Source of the DNA: Casuarius casuarius
Taxonomy: Eukaryota > Chordata > Aves > Casuariiformes > Casuariidae
Assembly (NCBI GenBank): GCA_003342895.1
Contig: PTFA01000055.1
Span: 293,267-357,266 of the forward strand
Direction of reading: 5' to 3'
Length of the DNA stretch: 64,000 nucleotides
Shown one piece after another: positions 10,861 through 23,130 of the stretch. The position numbers and the translations under genes were made by a program. The notes below the pieces were generated by a model that worked only from the letters and a program-made list of their open reading frames with translations, was not told the DNA's origin and ran no database searches. The number at the start of each line of letters is the position of its first letter. Position 1 is the first letter of the stretch.

Positions 10861-12600
10861 GTTTTCCCAGCTCTCACACCCAGTAGACACAAACTCTTTT
10901 CTTAAAACAGATTAAAAATAAATAAATTCTCTTTGTAGGGTAAAAAAAATATTAAAATGCATATTCAAAACACAAAATAAATTTCTCTTTAACTCTATTG
11001 CAGTCATCTGCTAGGTTTCCTGCCTCTTGGATGTTAATTATGATTTACTCAAGATTTGTGGTCAATTTTTAAGTATAAAAGCATCTCGTATGACTGGTTG
11101 CCAATTCTGAAGTCTAAAGGCCTTGCTTTATATTGCTGTAGTAGAATAGAAAATATAATCAAAGTTTGACCTTCAACTTTAATCCTATAAACAGAGAATT
11201 TGCTTACTTTACCTTGGAAACGGATGTGATTCATCACAGTAGCCCATAAATAACATGTCAAACTGTTAGACCGATCAATGAAAATAAGTTATTGAAAAAT
11301 AATGTGATCGTAAGGTCTCTATGTAAACCAGCTTCATGTTATTTTAAAATGAGGAGGGCTTTCAGATTGGGGTAAATCTTTTTTTTTAAAGAGGATAGTT
11401 ATTAGATATTAAATGCAGTAAACATTAAACGTGTTGGGCCTGCTCCAGCTATTGTTTTTCAGGAAAAGTACCCTTAAGGTAAATAAGCATTATGCCTACA
11501 GATGAAGAAATAGGCTCAGCTAAGATCAGAACTGCAATGGCAGATTACCTAAACTGCCTGTTGCTTATCACTGTGCCTAAAAGGAAAACAGAGGGTGAAC
11601 CCTCGAGCACAGGGAAGCCCCAGGACTGGTGCTGTGACTGCGAGTCTCCAAGCTGTAAGCAGAAGTTCTGGAACGTGAACTGGATTAACTAAATATCCAC
11701 TTTTTCACTGTGGATATTAACTCTGAAGTCTGACAACAGGAATTTAAATAGGAAGCTGCTAACTATTTCATGCCTGGTGTTTTTGACAGAAATATCCACA
11801 TGATGGAAGCGTTTCACAGCTGCCTTTCAGGTGTCTTCTTGGCTCCAAAAAGTCTTTGGTATTCAAATTCTTGGATGTAGTAATACACGTATTATTGCTA
11901 TTTTATTATGCAGTTAACCAAAAAGCTACTTTACTGTACTGGACGCTGAAGCTTCTACACTGATTTTGGCTTGCAGTATCAGAATCAAACCTGCCCAGCA
12001 TTTACATCTGCTGGCTGGAGAATTTGCTCACACTTTTCATGTCAGTAAGAGTGAATATATTTCTTATCTCTAAAAATTAGGCCAAATATTTTGATGCCAA
12101 AACATGAATAACATTTTTAACCTATTTTTTCAAAAATTCTTGTTCATATGTAATGGAGTCTTTCAATATAAATAATTAACATATGAATAGACTGTTCTGC
12201 TGTTCAATGAGACTGGAAGGCAATGTAATAGTATTTGATGACAGCTATGCATATTCCTTTTCTCCTTTCATTGGTGCCATAAAAATAATTAAAAATAAGT
12301 TCCTTACCTCACAGGGAAAACATTCTACTAGGATTATGTGGTACATTGTGTAGAGAAAGAATATAATATAACCAGTGATGGCTAGACAATTTTCTGACAG
12401 AGCAGCTCTTTAGATTAATTTTTTTGCACAAATACAGCTTACTATTTTCAGTTATTAATATAAATGTAAAATAGTTGGAGTCAGAAGCATTCTGGATTTG
12501 CATCATGATAGCTAAGAGGCAAAACTGTCTTCTAGCCTTTTCCTTTGTCATTTATAATTTATTTATTTTCTTAAACCTCTAGCCTGGGAGAAGGAAATGA
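10861..12600. other. AT-rich non-coding stretch, no gene seen
   Basis: No exon is recognised. The + strand frame at 11492-11692 opens with ATG and ends in a cysteine-containing tail, but has no known domain or splice context. ACAGATGAAGAAATAGGCTC at about 11499-11518 faintly resembles the antisense end of a MIR-type SINE, too weakly to call. Confidence 0.5.
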
Positions 12601-12810
12601 AGAAATGTCAGGAATCTCATGCAAATTTTAGGAAGCTACCAGTGACAAGCAACCCCAGGAATTCATCCACTGACAGCATCTGCCCCAGATGAAACAGTAT
12701 TTTCCTCCTCTTTGCAACATCTTGTTCCACATGAAGTCGCTGTCTACTGCCAAGCCACGGCAATAGCTCCACTAGTGCGACACGCTCTGGGCCCTGCTCC
12801 TGGCAGCAGA

Positions 12811-13341
12811 TCATCTTTGCAGGTGTAAATGAGCTCCAAGCAAACACAGGGTGTTACTTTCAAAGAGTTTGCTCTTAAGTAGCAAAACCAAGAGGAAATC
12901 TCTATTTGTAATAACAATATTAATAGATTGCATAGAGCAGTATTTAAGGACCTCTCTCATGCAGGCGCCTACCTTTCCATCCAGGCCTGCCCCCCGGGAA
13001 GGCAAGACCATGCTAGAGCCCAAGCCATGGCCGGGGAAAGGGCCGCAGAGCCTGCGCTGCAGCCACCACCGCAGCGCCACAGAGGCCAATGTTTTATCAA
13101 GGCCCGTGAAGGCACTGTAGCAAATGGCAACTTTAAGGAGAGGTTTGAAGAATGATAATGAAACAGGTTTAGGACTGTTTATGCAAACCTTCCTCCAAAT
13201 CCGTGTGACAGCAAGAGAGAAAGCATAAAGGTGCTTGTTTGATAATTTAACAAACGGTGTTGCCATTTTGAGCAGACTGGGATCAACATTTCTGACTCTT
13301 ACATATTGGTTGTAAAATGAACTTACTACTGCTGTCAGCAT
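12811..13341 (-). CDS. Longest open frame in the window (176 codons), probably not a gene
   Basis: A single ATG-to-stop frame of 176 codons is read on the minus strand. I recognise no domain, signal peptide or repeat. The start context has T at -3, which is weak. The middle of the frame crosses a GC-rich pocket (about 12961-13100) where stop codons are naturally rarer, which helps explain its length. Given about 64 kb searched in six frames, one frame of this length is not strongly surprising. It is listed only because it is the best intact open frame here. It could alternatively be part of a non-coding RNA exon or old repeat sequence. Confidence 0.1.
   Translation of the reverse strand: MLTAVVSSFYNQYVRVRNVDPSLLKMATPFVKLSNKHLYAFSLAVTRIWRKVCINSPKPVSLSFFKPLLKVAICYSAFTGLDKTLASVALRWWLQRRLCGPFPGHGLGSSMVLPSRGAGLDGKVGACMREVLKYCSMQSINIVITNRDFLLVLLLKSKLFESNTLCLLGAHLHLQR
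12961..13100. other. Isolated GC-rich pocket in AT-rich DNA
   Basis: About 140 bases have much higher GC than the flanks, with CCCCCCGGGAAGG and CCATGGCCGGGGAAAGGG, and a few CpGs (GCCGGGG, GGGCCGCAG, CACCGCAGCGCC). It may be a decayed GC-rich repeat, an exon of an unknown transcript, or a small regulatory island. No frame gives a recognised protein. Confidence 0.35.
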
Positions 13342-13637
13342 TTACAGACATGCTTCTATATATTGTAATTTAAAGATCCTTTTAAAGAATGATTTTCATA
13401 GACAATAAAGCTTACTTTCTATTTCTTTTTAATGGAGTATTATTTTAGACAACTGCATGGTAAAAATCATCTGTATATTCACAAAACTTTTTAATGGCCT
13501 CCTTACGGTAACATCACTTAAAGCATCCACCACATCATTTTCTAGGTTCTGCAGTAATATTGTTACTGGTTTTACAGATTTTTATTTTGTGCTTGAAGAT
13601 TTATTTGTGGAAAGCGGAGCTTTCATATTCATACTGT
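13342..13637. other. AT-rich non-coding stretch
   Basis: No exon, repeat family or tandem array is recognised. Confidence 0.5.
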
Positions 13638-13702
13638 GGGATCAATTCCTCCCTCAGCGCAGGGCAGATTTAAGCAGGTAAATTCCACTTAAGGTAATGG
13701 AG
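13638..13702 (+). repeat. Degraded palindromic MITE-like repeat
   Basis: TGGGATCAATTCCTCCCTC, then GGCAGATTTAAGCAGGTAAA and TTCCACTTAAGGTAATGGAG follow the order of the repeat pattern 'gggccaaattctgccctcagttac ... gtaaatc ... actccattgaagtcaatggag' seen at 3975 and 5452. It is strongly diverged. The identification is from a remembered pattern. Confidence 0.35.
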
Positions 13703-14607
13703 GCCAGAACTGAAATTGCTCTGTCTGGGAATGGAGAAAAGACTCCTCCATTAAGACTTTTAATTTCTCTAAGAAACCAACCTTTTAAAATCAAAGCAGA
13801 CTGAGCACTAAACAGCTTGTTGGTGTTATTACTATTCTTGTTTTATTAAAAGAAACATCTGTTTTAAGATAGAATAGCAGTATCATGTCATTATTGCTTT
13901 CTCTTATATCTCTTTCTTCTTCTCACCCAAACATATGTTATGGGTCAGAAAACTTTTTTGTCATTTATACTGATAATTTAACTAATTCACCCATGTGTGC
14001 TGTGCTGGTCTCATAACACATGCCAGTTTATCTTGCACATTACTCAACATGTTGTGAAAAAAAGAGCCTGAAATATCAGAAAGAAAAATTGAAGAACATA
14101 TGACTGTGGCTGAGCCAAGAGAAGTGGTGCTGAGGTTTATAGATGTAGTTAATACTACTGTGAGCAGTGCTATCACTGGCAATCCTATCAGTTAAAAAAA
14201 AAAAAGTCACTTACTGAGTTCCTTGCGTAGAGTTGAGCAACTCACTAAAAATAAATCATCCATTCCTTCTCTACTGCCATGAAATAGAGGAGAAATATAA
14301 GCACTGTAGTTAACAGCAAGTCTGACCTTAGAGATTCTGTTGCCCCAGAGCTGACTAGATTATAGTGAAGGGAGAGTTTATAGCAGAGATTTTAGAAACA
14401 AATGCTTTAGGATTTCATTCCACATTTAAAAAAAAAGTCTGCAGAAAAATGCTCAGTCCTTTGGGAGCTCTTTCAAGACTTATATCTTCCACCATCAAGA
14501 TTCAGCTTTCGTACTGCATTGTTGCCACTTTTACTATTTTGTGGCAAAACTTGAAATAACAGATATTGGAGTAAGGTTGCTACCTGAGTATCTCATTTTT
14601 CACAAAA
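13703..14607. other. AT-rich non-coding stretch, no gene seen
   Basis: This contains an A-run at about 14194-14205. No coding exon is recognised. Confidence 0.55.
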
Positions 14608-14623
14608 AGAAGAAGAAGAAGAA
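14608..14623 (+). repeat. (GAA)n microsatellite, about 5 units
   Basis: AGAAGAAGAAGAAGAA lies inside a purine-rich stretch. It is short enough to be stable. Confidence 0.85.
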
Positions 14624-14983
14624 AAATGTGTGTCCAGCTCATGAGGCAGCAGTCAAGATCACTAGTCAAGCTGACCCCAAAAGACAAATAAAATAATAAT
14701 TGTTTTTAAAATCTACTCATTTTTATGCATCTCTGTGATATTATCCATGCAGGTTGTGGGTGGGAAATAGAAAAGCACACAGCATGCATTTTTTTATTTT
14801 GATTGGAAGGGCAACATAAACAGGTGCAACACTTTAAAGGGACGTGTTAGTAAAACTTGATGTACGTCTGCTGTATAAAGTACCTTTCCACTGTTCTTCA
14901 GTGCACAGTCCAGCTGTCAGAATCTTCAGTTTTCTATTTTAAACTGCATTTAAGAGTTTTTTATATATTTCTTGTTTTTAGAA

Positions 14984-15034
14984 ATCAATTAATGCAATTG
15001 TTTGCATTAATTTTGCATTTGCTAATGCAAAAAG
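14984..15034. promoter_or_regulatory. Paired inverted repeats built of POU/homeodomain-like half-sites
   Basis: Two perfect inverted repeats lie almost edge to edge. The first is AATTAATGCAA (14987-14997) against TTGCATTAATT (15002-15012), 11 bp with a 4-base spacer. The second is TTTTGCATT (15011-15019) against AATGCAAAA (15024-15032), 9 bp with a 4-base spacer. The shared core TTGCATTA/TAATGCAA combines a POU-specific half-site (ATGC) with a homeodomain core (TAAT), as bound by class III POU factors and resembling octamer sites. Four half-sites in about 46 bases suggest a clustered binding platform within an enhancer. Binding and conservation are inferred. Confidence 0.4.
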
Positions 15035-17840
15035 TTTTAAGGAGCTTTGAGAACTACAGTATGAAAAGGCATCAGAACACATGCTCGGTGATGGCAGAAA
15101 TAAGATCAAACACTCCATGGAATTTAACAATACCTGATATTCCTCTTAAAAACAGTCTGCATCCAGAGAGTTGATATGTTTCAAGCCTTCACTAATGTTA
15201 CCATTTTCTGTAAAGTCCAGATTCTTTTAGAGGAAGTGGCAGGAACAGCCTTCAATAGTTTGTTTGCTGGAAAAGAATTTGAAAATGTGTGAGAGGTGAT
15301 AACTGAAACTAAAATTTCATTCCCCATTTCGGCTTTACTGTGATGTATTTTTAGAAAAGATTTACATTTATGACCTAGGAAAGTGTCATCAGTTCTTGTA
15401 ATTTACCCTTCAGCAAAATGCATTACGTTATAAATTTCATCACACACCAGATCAGACTACTCTAATTTTAAGACCGTATCACAGAAGAAAAATACATAAT
15501 GAAAGAGATGCAATATTAATTCCTGAAAAGTGTCTTTGCCTTCATCCTTAAAGAATTAAGGTATTTCAACAGGTCAATATGAAACCAAAGTATAAAAGTA
15601 ACTTCTAATACATGTGGAAAAATTATTAAAGTTTTGTTTCTGTGGATTTTTTTTTTAACTGAACGGTATAGAGATCAATGCCTTTTGGGGCCATCCCTCG
15701 GAATTTACATGCATTTAAGGTAAACATAACAATATACCATCTCTATTTCTGAAATTCTCTTGGCAGATGAGCAAAAGTAACTGAAATTAAAATAACTGAA
15801 ATATTTTATTTTGAAATAATGACATAGTTGAACAATTAGCTGGAGGTAAATATTCGTTCTCATTTTCTATTACTTTGTAGAGAGTGGTATCTCCTAAAGC
15901 TAACATTATAATTTGCAAATGATTACATATGGTTAAAGTTCAAACTATTTTATTGTACTATACATTTTACATTTTTTAACATTTCCAATGCAGTTTCATG
16001 GCTGTCTTAAAAATAATCAAGCAGAAATGGATTATTGCCCTTTTGGCTCTGCAGTAACAAAGGGCTTTCATAAATGTTTTTATAGTTCTATGGTTTCTAG
16101 CTTCAGTGATGACAGGAAACAAATATGTCCTTTTCAATCAACTCTTTAATTGTTTCCTCAATTATAGAAGGAATGAATACACTGATGGCAATATAGAAAA
16201 CTTTAATCTGATGAGTCATTTTAGTTGCTAGTGAAACTTGGGAAACAATGCTTTAATTTGCTGTCATAGTTAATGAGAGTTCACTGTTGCTTCTGCGGAA
16301 GCCATCTTGTTGATTTCTGAATTTTCAAATTCCTTAACTATTCAAGCAATCAAAAAAACTATTAGCAATTAAAAAGAATTCAATACTTCTGTTTGTAGAT
16401 TCTGTGATAGTTATTTCTACGATTAATTCCATTTTCATGTTGTCTTTCATCTGACAGAGTGACATGAATATTTGACCAATATATTTTGCAGAAACTCTAG
16501 TTAGCCTTATGAAAATATTCATATGGAATTCTTTATTCAGTCATTTTGGAAAATGCAAAGCTGCTTCTTCTGTGGTAAAGAATTTGACTTATTTATAGAC
16601 TGTTGTCATGGGAGTTTTTGTTGCTGACATGATTATGTAGGATTACAGCTTAATCATTCTTGTATCATGATCACTGCTGGGTACTTATGCCCTGGGCATG
16701 TATTTACCAGATCTGTTTCCCGTATAGTCTGTTAGCTAGCTTAAGAGAAATATATGGAACAAAACCATGTTTTAGTACCAGCTAATTAAGTGTACATTGC
16801 GGTCCTTTTAGGTAGACTAAAAGAATTCTGAAAATACATTTCAGAATCATCCTTTTGATTTCACTGGCAGTTGAAGGAATTTTGGTGTAAAGTTTATACA
16901 TGTAGGTTCCAGTGTTTTATGGGCAACAAGAACTATTATTTGAGATCTTAAACAACCAGATGTCTCGGAGAAAATTCCTTCAACAAAATAAGCTCAGATT
17001 TACTTAGGTGGAAGTCTCTCATGAGCATGAATATTTACCACACCTCTTTCAAACATTCTGATATCTCTTTCTCTCACAACTACAGCTACTATGTTTTAAA
17101 GCCTGAGCCTGTATACAGAGCCTGTATTGCAGAGCTTTTCCAATAAGATATGCACTTGTCCATTTGTCAAGTATTTGTTGTGAACATGGACACTAATTAA
17201 TTTTCCAGACATTGAATTCCTTTCCTTTCACATCCAACTTTTCCTCATCTGGGTTACAAGTTAAATAACAGACTTTTGGGCCAACATCATATTTTAATAA
17301 GTAAAACTCAAGCAATGCATAGCATTTGCAGGAACTGTTGATTAACATAAAAGAGAAGCTTTTCCACCAAAATCAGTGGTCTAGGTTTGTCCTGTAGTTA
17401 CTAAAGAAAGTGTATGTAGATAGTCTTAATAAAGAGATTAATATAGAAGTATCTCTAGAGGGAGATTTATCAAATCTATCCTAGGGATAGACTGAATTGT
17501 TCTGTGAAAGTTTGCTCTTCCATTGACTGCAGAGGGTGTTAGACAGCTAGTTTAGAGAAATGCCTTGCTTTAGGCAGCTGGAGTTAGATATGAGGAATAC
17601 CAACCTTAGTTTCTTCAAATTAAAATGTAGACTATGAACATGACATAATAAGCAATTACATTACTTACTGTAAAGCAGCTTCAAAAGCTTTACTGATTGA
17701 TTCATCTTCACCCTTGCTTATGAGATAAATTAACATTTCTTCTGGTATGGAGTATGCCATTTCCCAAGAAAGTACTTTCTGTTATTTTAGATCATGGTGT
17801 GTTCAAAGCAATAGTGTACCAGTCTTCTGAATGTGAGGTG
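15035..17840. other. AT-rich non-coding stretch; 15.9-16.1 kb is enhancer-like
   Basis: No coding exon is seen. The part at about 15905-16095 is repeat-free and carries ATTTGCAAATGATTAC (octamer-like palindrome ATTTGCAAAT at 15911-15920) and GTAACAAAGGGC (SOX-like ACAAAG). This is compatible with a conserved regulatory element but unproven. The rest is unremarkable. Confidence 0.35.
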
Positions 17841-18030
17841 TTACTGTAAGATAAAAACATTTTCATATTAATGTATATTCTTTTACTCACACAGGTTTAT
17901 CTTATACTTTTTGCTGTCTAGAAACAATAATTAGATTTGATCAGCTTTTACCATCATTGCTTATGTACTGTCAGCAACATGCTAATTGCATTACATGCAG
18001 CTAAATTGCTAGATGGAAGGGGTTTTTGAC
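17841..18030. promoter_or_regulatory. Candidate conserved non-coding element
   Basis: This single-copy, simple-repeat-free stretch contains ACAATAATTAGATTTGATCA, then CTGTCAGCAACATGCTAATT and GCATTACATGCAGC. That gives several TAAT/ATTA homeodomain cores plus a MAF-type half-site (GTCAGCA). The clustering is suggestive of an enhancer. It is based only on motif density. Confidence 0.2.
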
Positions 18031-19365
18031 ATTGCAATCCTAAATATTTTAACATTTACTTTTAAGATTCTTTGTTACCTTATAGAACTGCTCTAAAATA
18101 TAAGAATTCACAGAAGCCAGGGAGAAGTGAACTGCCAAAAGAAAGACTAAGAAGGTGTCTCAGTCTGAACTGGAAAGAGAAAACTTCTGAGGTTTTAAGA
18201 GCTATGAATCCTCTTTTGGGGAAAGGCTACTGAGTTGAAACAGTCTTTCTGGTTTCCAACTTTCCTGCAAAAAAACCCCTCAAACCAGCCCCCTAACTAT
18301 TGCTGCTTCTGACATTAATGTTCATCAAAATTCGGTATATATCTTCTTTCCATATGGAGAGCAGCACAATCTCTGGGTAAAGAGGGAACTGAAGTGCAGA
18401 CAATGCCCAAAGATGATACATACTGTCTTTCTACATTTTGGAAGTATTCGTGCACGCACTACGAGATTGTATATCCTGGCAAGCACAGTGGTTCTTCTCT
18501 TACTGCTATTACAAGAGATAATGGAGATAAAAGAATAAGGATAGGTAAAATTATACTCAATGCAAAATGTAATGGTCTTCATCTTTGTTACTTGGCTGTG
18601 TCTGGCTCCCAGAACATCTCCTGAGCAGGGGAAGCCAGCACAGTTCCTGCCCTTTCCTACACTGAAAGCTGAATTTTTAAATGTCATCATTGAACTTCCA
18701 CTTTTATTCAAGATATTAAATAGGTTTGATATTTTTTATGTACATTTCTTTCTGACTTTGAGGAAAATGCACTAAAAAAATTAATGAATTCTCTTCTTGC
18801 CCAGAAGTGGAAAAACAATAACAATACATCATACATTTAAAGAGCATTTCATTAAAGATAACATCAGAATATACTGCTAGTTATAGATCATTTAATTGTT
18901 ATGTATTAAAAATGAGAAATATTTCTAACATTCTTTTGGAGCTTTCATATACTTGAAATTTATTATGTCAGTCGTCAGCTGCTATGACATCACAAGATGA
19001 ATTCAAAGCAATGATTACTTTAGTATTTAAAATGCTTGGAGTGTACCAATTATTCAGGCTGCTAAGTGAAAGTAAAAATGTCAGTTTAGCTATCTATAAT
19101 CCCATAATGTTTAAAGGTTCATGAATTACACATGGACCAGATAGAGAGAAACTAGTTTGGCTAAAAGACATTTTCTGCACAAAATATGCTGAAACCATAT
19201 CTTCTAATGTATTCTAGTGATTAATCAGTGTGATTTAAAACATTTGATTATTTAAGGCTCTGTATTTGAATTTACTTTCAAGATAAACCTCTCCTGTATT
19301 CATTGCAATAAGTAAGTTAAGAGTGCATGTCTAACGTTTTACAAATATTTATCTGTAAAATGTAA
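18031..19365. other. AT-rich non-coding stretch, no gene seen
   Basis: Overlapping frames occur on both strands at 18325-18775, the longest being 128 codons on the minus strand. None shows a recognised domain and they overlap each other antisense, as chance frames often do. No repeat family is recognised. Confidence 0.5.
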
Positions 19366-19490
19366 GGATCCCAATCCTGCATTCTTTTCTTATTTGAACC
19401 AAGGGGAGAAATGCAGGCACAAAGAATATATAACTGAGAGAGCCAGAGTTTTACTGATTTGGATTAAAATCCTATGCTATGGGGCTCTCC
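19366..19490. repeat. Possible old SINE and MITE remnants
   Basis: GGATCCCAATCCTGCATTC (from 19366) matches the start of the 'ggcccaatcctgc' palindromic repeat seen at 8801. Just after it, GAGAAATGCAGGCACAAAG (from about 19405) and AGAGAGCCAGAGTTTTACTG resemble the antisense tail of MIR-like tRNA-derived SINEs ('gaaactgaggcacagag ... agagccaggat'). Both are badly eroded. Confidence 0.3.
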
Positions 19491-20352
19491 CTGAATAGTT
19501 CAGCTGAATGCTGAGGTCCTTCACGACAATAGCAAGGGTAAGATTTCTTTTCAGGTTCCAGATAATGGAGGTAAAGCAAAACAGCCTTAGAAGGACACTC
19601 TAAATCCAATAGACCTCTACAGACAATTCTCGCTACAGGCTAGTGAAAAACTAGAGGGCCAAGTAATACGTGCTATCTCTTGTCCTGCCGAATAGTTCTG
19701 TTTCCACTTCCAAAGAATCTTTATAAAATGAGCAATAAACAGGGTTGATTCTTTGTTCTTTTATAGCCTACCTGCTACCAATGCCAATTATAACTATAGT
19801 TATGCTTGTACTTATAATGACAGGAATACAACACTTGCAGTATTTCCCCATTATTTTAACTGCTCAGAAAACATTCAATATCAGATTTGATAATTCATTT
19901 AGAGCTCACATACATCTTAAAAATGAAGAATATTCCTGGTTTAAAAAACCTTTCCTTTTCATGTTTACCTTTTTAATGCTGAAAGTCATAGTTTAGCTGT
20001 GCTATTTGGTACTGAGCACTCTGCATAGGGCACTGTCAACCCAAAACAATGAGCTAACAAACCAGACGTCTGTCTTTCAGCTGTGCATCACCTCTGGAGA
20101 GCCTTACTGAAGCAGCACAACTCAGATGGGATGCAAGAGTCCATCTCTGTCGTTCAGATATCAGCAACAGTGTCTGACTCAGTCGCAGACAAAGAAGGCC
20201 ATGCATCAGATGCATCAAATATGCAAACTTTAATCTATGCAGGTTTGTTTTAGTTTCTCTTAAGATATATGGCTAGTATGGTGACAGAGCTGGCTGAACC
20301 TATAAATCTTTAATGGGCATAATGCATTTGTGCACTGTTTATATTTGTATTT
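19491..20352. other. Non-coding stretch, no gene seen
   Basis: A + strand frame at 19745-19996 is hydrophobic at its start but lacks any recognised domain and fits AT-rich composition. No repeat family is recognised. Confidence 0.5.
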
Positions 20353-20672
20353 CAATAGTTCAATAGTTCAGAATGGAAGCTCCATTGTATAAGGATCACT
20401 CTGTCTTTGATTATGAACGACATTAACCTGCCTTTGAGATCTTATCTGGTTACAGAAAACTGTGTTTGGTGTCAGGATGAATAATTATTTCTCTTCATCA
20501 AAGGCTTTCATTGGCCAAATCTTGCAGAGACAAATCACTGATATTTAAAGACTCTGGATTGAGGAATTCTGATATGTAAGCAACTGCAATTACACCAGTT
20601 CACTGATGCACAAAATTTTCTGACCCGGTTGATATTAAAGTCTTTCAGAACCTGAGGAAAATCAGAAACTGG

Positions 20673-20710
20673 GAGAAAAAAAATAGAAAAAAAGAAAAAA
20701 AAAGAAAAAA
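20673..20710 (+). repeat. A-rich low-complexity tract
   Basis: Runs of A7-A9 are interrupted by single G or T. It could be the decayed poly(A) tail of a retroposed sequence, but nothing recognisable lies upstream on the + strand, so it is called low complexity. Confidence 0.7.
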
Positions 20711-23090
20711 GGGCGAGTCGTGTATTGAGTCTGAATGGTGTCAAACAAATATTGCTGTACTATCCTCTGTGAGTTTCTGAGGATCTTTAATATAGAAAGG
20801 ACTCATGTCAGTTGGTCAGTTTTGTCTACAGACTTATAATGCAAATGATAAAGAAGACATCAAGTCCTTCCAGGGTGAATTTTCACTGATTTTCTCTTGA
20901 AATGAATGAGGATCACTGCCCAGGAAATTTCATTGTTCTGGGAGACATCCTCCTCCTCCAATTCATATCATGGCTTTCAGTGACAATTTTCTAATACTCT
21001 CTGATTGTTCCCAACTCCACATCTATTTCTTTAGGCATATTCTGAATCTTGTTGGAGATGGGACAGGAGATTATGAGAAGAGGCTGACCTCAGCGTAGAA
21101 GTCACATTCAGCTCATTATCTTCTCTGGTTAAAGGTCAAAAATCAGTGTGACTTTTGCTAAGCTAAGTTCCTATTATAAAGATTCAACCTATAAAACAAT
21201 AAACATTTGCAGATCAGATCTCTTTGCTGGTGATAGTCATAATTAAACATGTTTCACCTATTTGGAATGATTACACTTAAAGACTTGCTTGATTTCACTT
21301 TTGAAGGTCTTAAGAAAAATTAAAAACTCAGTTAAATTCTGAAGTGCATTGGCTTTGGCTTACAATGATTTATAGTGTATTAATCTATTATAAAAGTGTG
21401 CTATTCATTCAAACTGTGAACCAGAGTCCCCACTGAGTATTACTTTTTAAAATTAGTTGTTAAGGACTGGCATCTGAGACAGAGACACTTTATTTTCAGT
21501 AAGTGTTATTAGCATTAGGTGATGTTATTAGGTGATGATGAAATAAATTCTTAACTATGATGCCAGCATAACTATGATGTATACTGGGAAGACATATCAG
21601 GCCTATTCTTACAACCTCAAAAAATGTGGAATCATATAAATGTAAAAGCATAGGTTGAAACCTGACTATATTTGAAGGAGTAGCTATGTTTAAACATGGA
21701 AATATCAAAAACTGTAAACAGGAGGCCAATATATTAATCACAAAATAGATCAAGAAATGTGAGGATTAAAGATTAGAATTATTGATAGAAACATTTTTGA
21801 ATAAAACAACCAACACCTTGAAGAGAAATGATCAAAACCATCAATATACAAGGGCATTAAATCATTTATATGTTTGGAATGTAACATGACAAGAAGATCT
21901 AGAAAAATGGCAAAGTTCAAGTCCCTGACGTGGAACTTGATCCAAACTTTTTCAGAAGACAGGTGAGGTTTTGTTCCATCATATGCCAAGGTCAGTGTGG
22001 TGCTGCACAGTAAATGCCGAGGAAGGGAATAATGGTGATCCTGATGCAAAAGGCCATGAAGACCCAAGGAATGATCTTGTAACTGACTTCATCATGCTCT
22101 TACTGTAGTTGCTGCAGTATGATCCAATCACAGTGGCCTGATACAAAGCCATTGAAATTATGGGATTTTTTTTTTTCAATGATTTAAGTATGCCCTCAGT
22201 AAAACGCAGTAAAATGCCCTCAGAAAGATTTCCACCAGCATTACATGATAAATTACTGTGAAATATTGAAAAAAGGGCAAAATTTAGAGAAAGATATAAA
22301 AAGTGACAGTGAAGATACCTCTTGAGATTAGCTAATAGTTAATATTATTATTGGCTAACAAAAGAGTAAGGCTAAACTGTAAGTAAACTGTAAACATGTG
22401 AAAGGCATAAACAAAAAGTTTGGAATGCATTATTTAATGAATGAATAAAAGCAGAACTAAGATGCCTGTCCTGAGGAAAGAAAGCAATTAAACTTAATTT
22501 CAGGAATACAAATGAAAATAAAAGCTATGGCTATAGTTTTGCAAAGGAATAGCTAGAAACATTATTAATTGAGTTGTTTAAAATTAGAAACAAATGCAGA
22601 CATGCTGTCTTGCACTGGAAGGAAATGGATGGAATAACAAGCTTCTGCCACCTTGAATTTGGCAATGAATCCATGCAATAGGCAGAAATAGGCCTTACAC
22701 TTTATTGTACTGTTTAGTAATTTAATGCTTTTCAACCTAATTTTGTGTCCCCTTTCCTGGATTTCCCCTTCAATAAAATGATACCACATTGCCCAATCCA
22801 TCTTTTTTTTCAACTAAAATCAAAAGAAAACAGTGTCAGATAAGCTGCTAACCGCAAGCAAGTCAGAAACATAATGACACTAAAGACTGAAAAATATGAA
22901 AACATGATCAGCTAATAGGATGTCATCTTTCTGTTTTCAAGCAGAGCTATAAAATGTGAAACACAATCAATGAGTTGTTCCTGTGCAAATCATAACCAAA
23001 ATCTGAAACAAATGATATATTTAGATTTAGGGTTCATCACTAATAATGAGATATTTTAACTGTTTAAGTGCAAGTACATGGAAGGACTAT
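20711..23090. other. AT-rich non-coding stretch, no gene seen
   Basis: A T-run lies at 22167-22176 and a short direct repeat (ATGCCCTCAG twice) at about 22190-22223. A minus-strand frame at 21750-22067 has 105 codons and no domain. No interspersed repeat is recognised with confidence. Confidence 0.5.
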
Positions 23091-23130
23091 GCTCTGATCA
23101 GGTGCTTACTCCAGTCAATGGAAACAATTT
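23091..23130. repeat. Possible palindromic MITE remnant
   Basis: CTCTGATCAGGTGCTTACTC followed by CAGTCAATGGAAAC faintly matches the 'actcc...gaagtcaatgg' arm of the palindromic repeats seen elsewhere in this window. The match is short. Confidence 0.15.

Noticed and set aside
11492..11692. 66-codon ATG frame with a WCCDC-type cysteine cluster
   Set aside because: The cysteine spacing matches no family I know, the frame is short, and there is no splice or promoter context.
18325..18775. 128-codon minus-strand frame with antisense partners
   Set aside because: There is no domain, it overlaps + strand frames of similar quality, and the length is compatible with chance in 64 kb.
20673..20710. 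A-rich tract as a retrocopy poly(A) tail
   Set aside because: Upstream + strand sequence shows no recognisable processed gene, and the run is interrupted by G.
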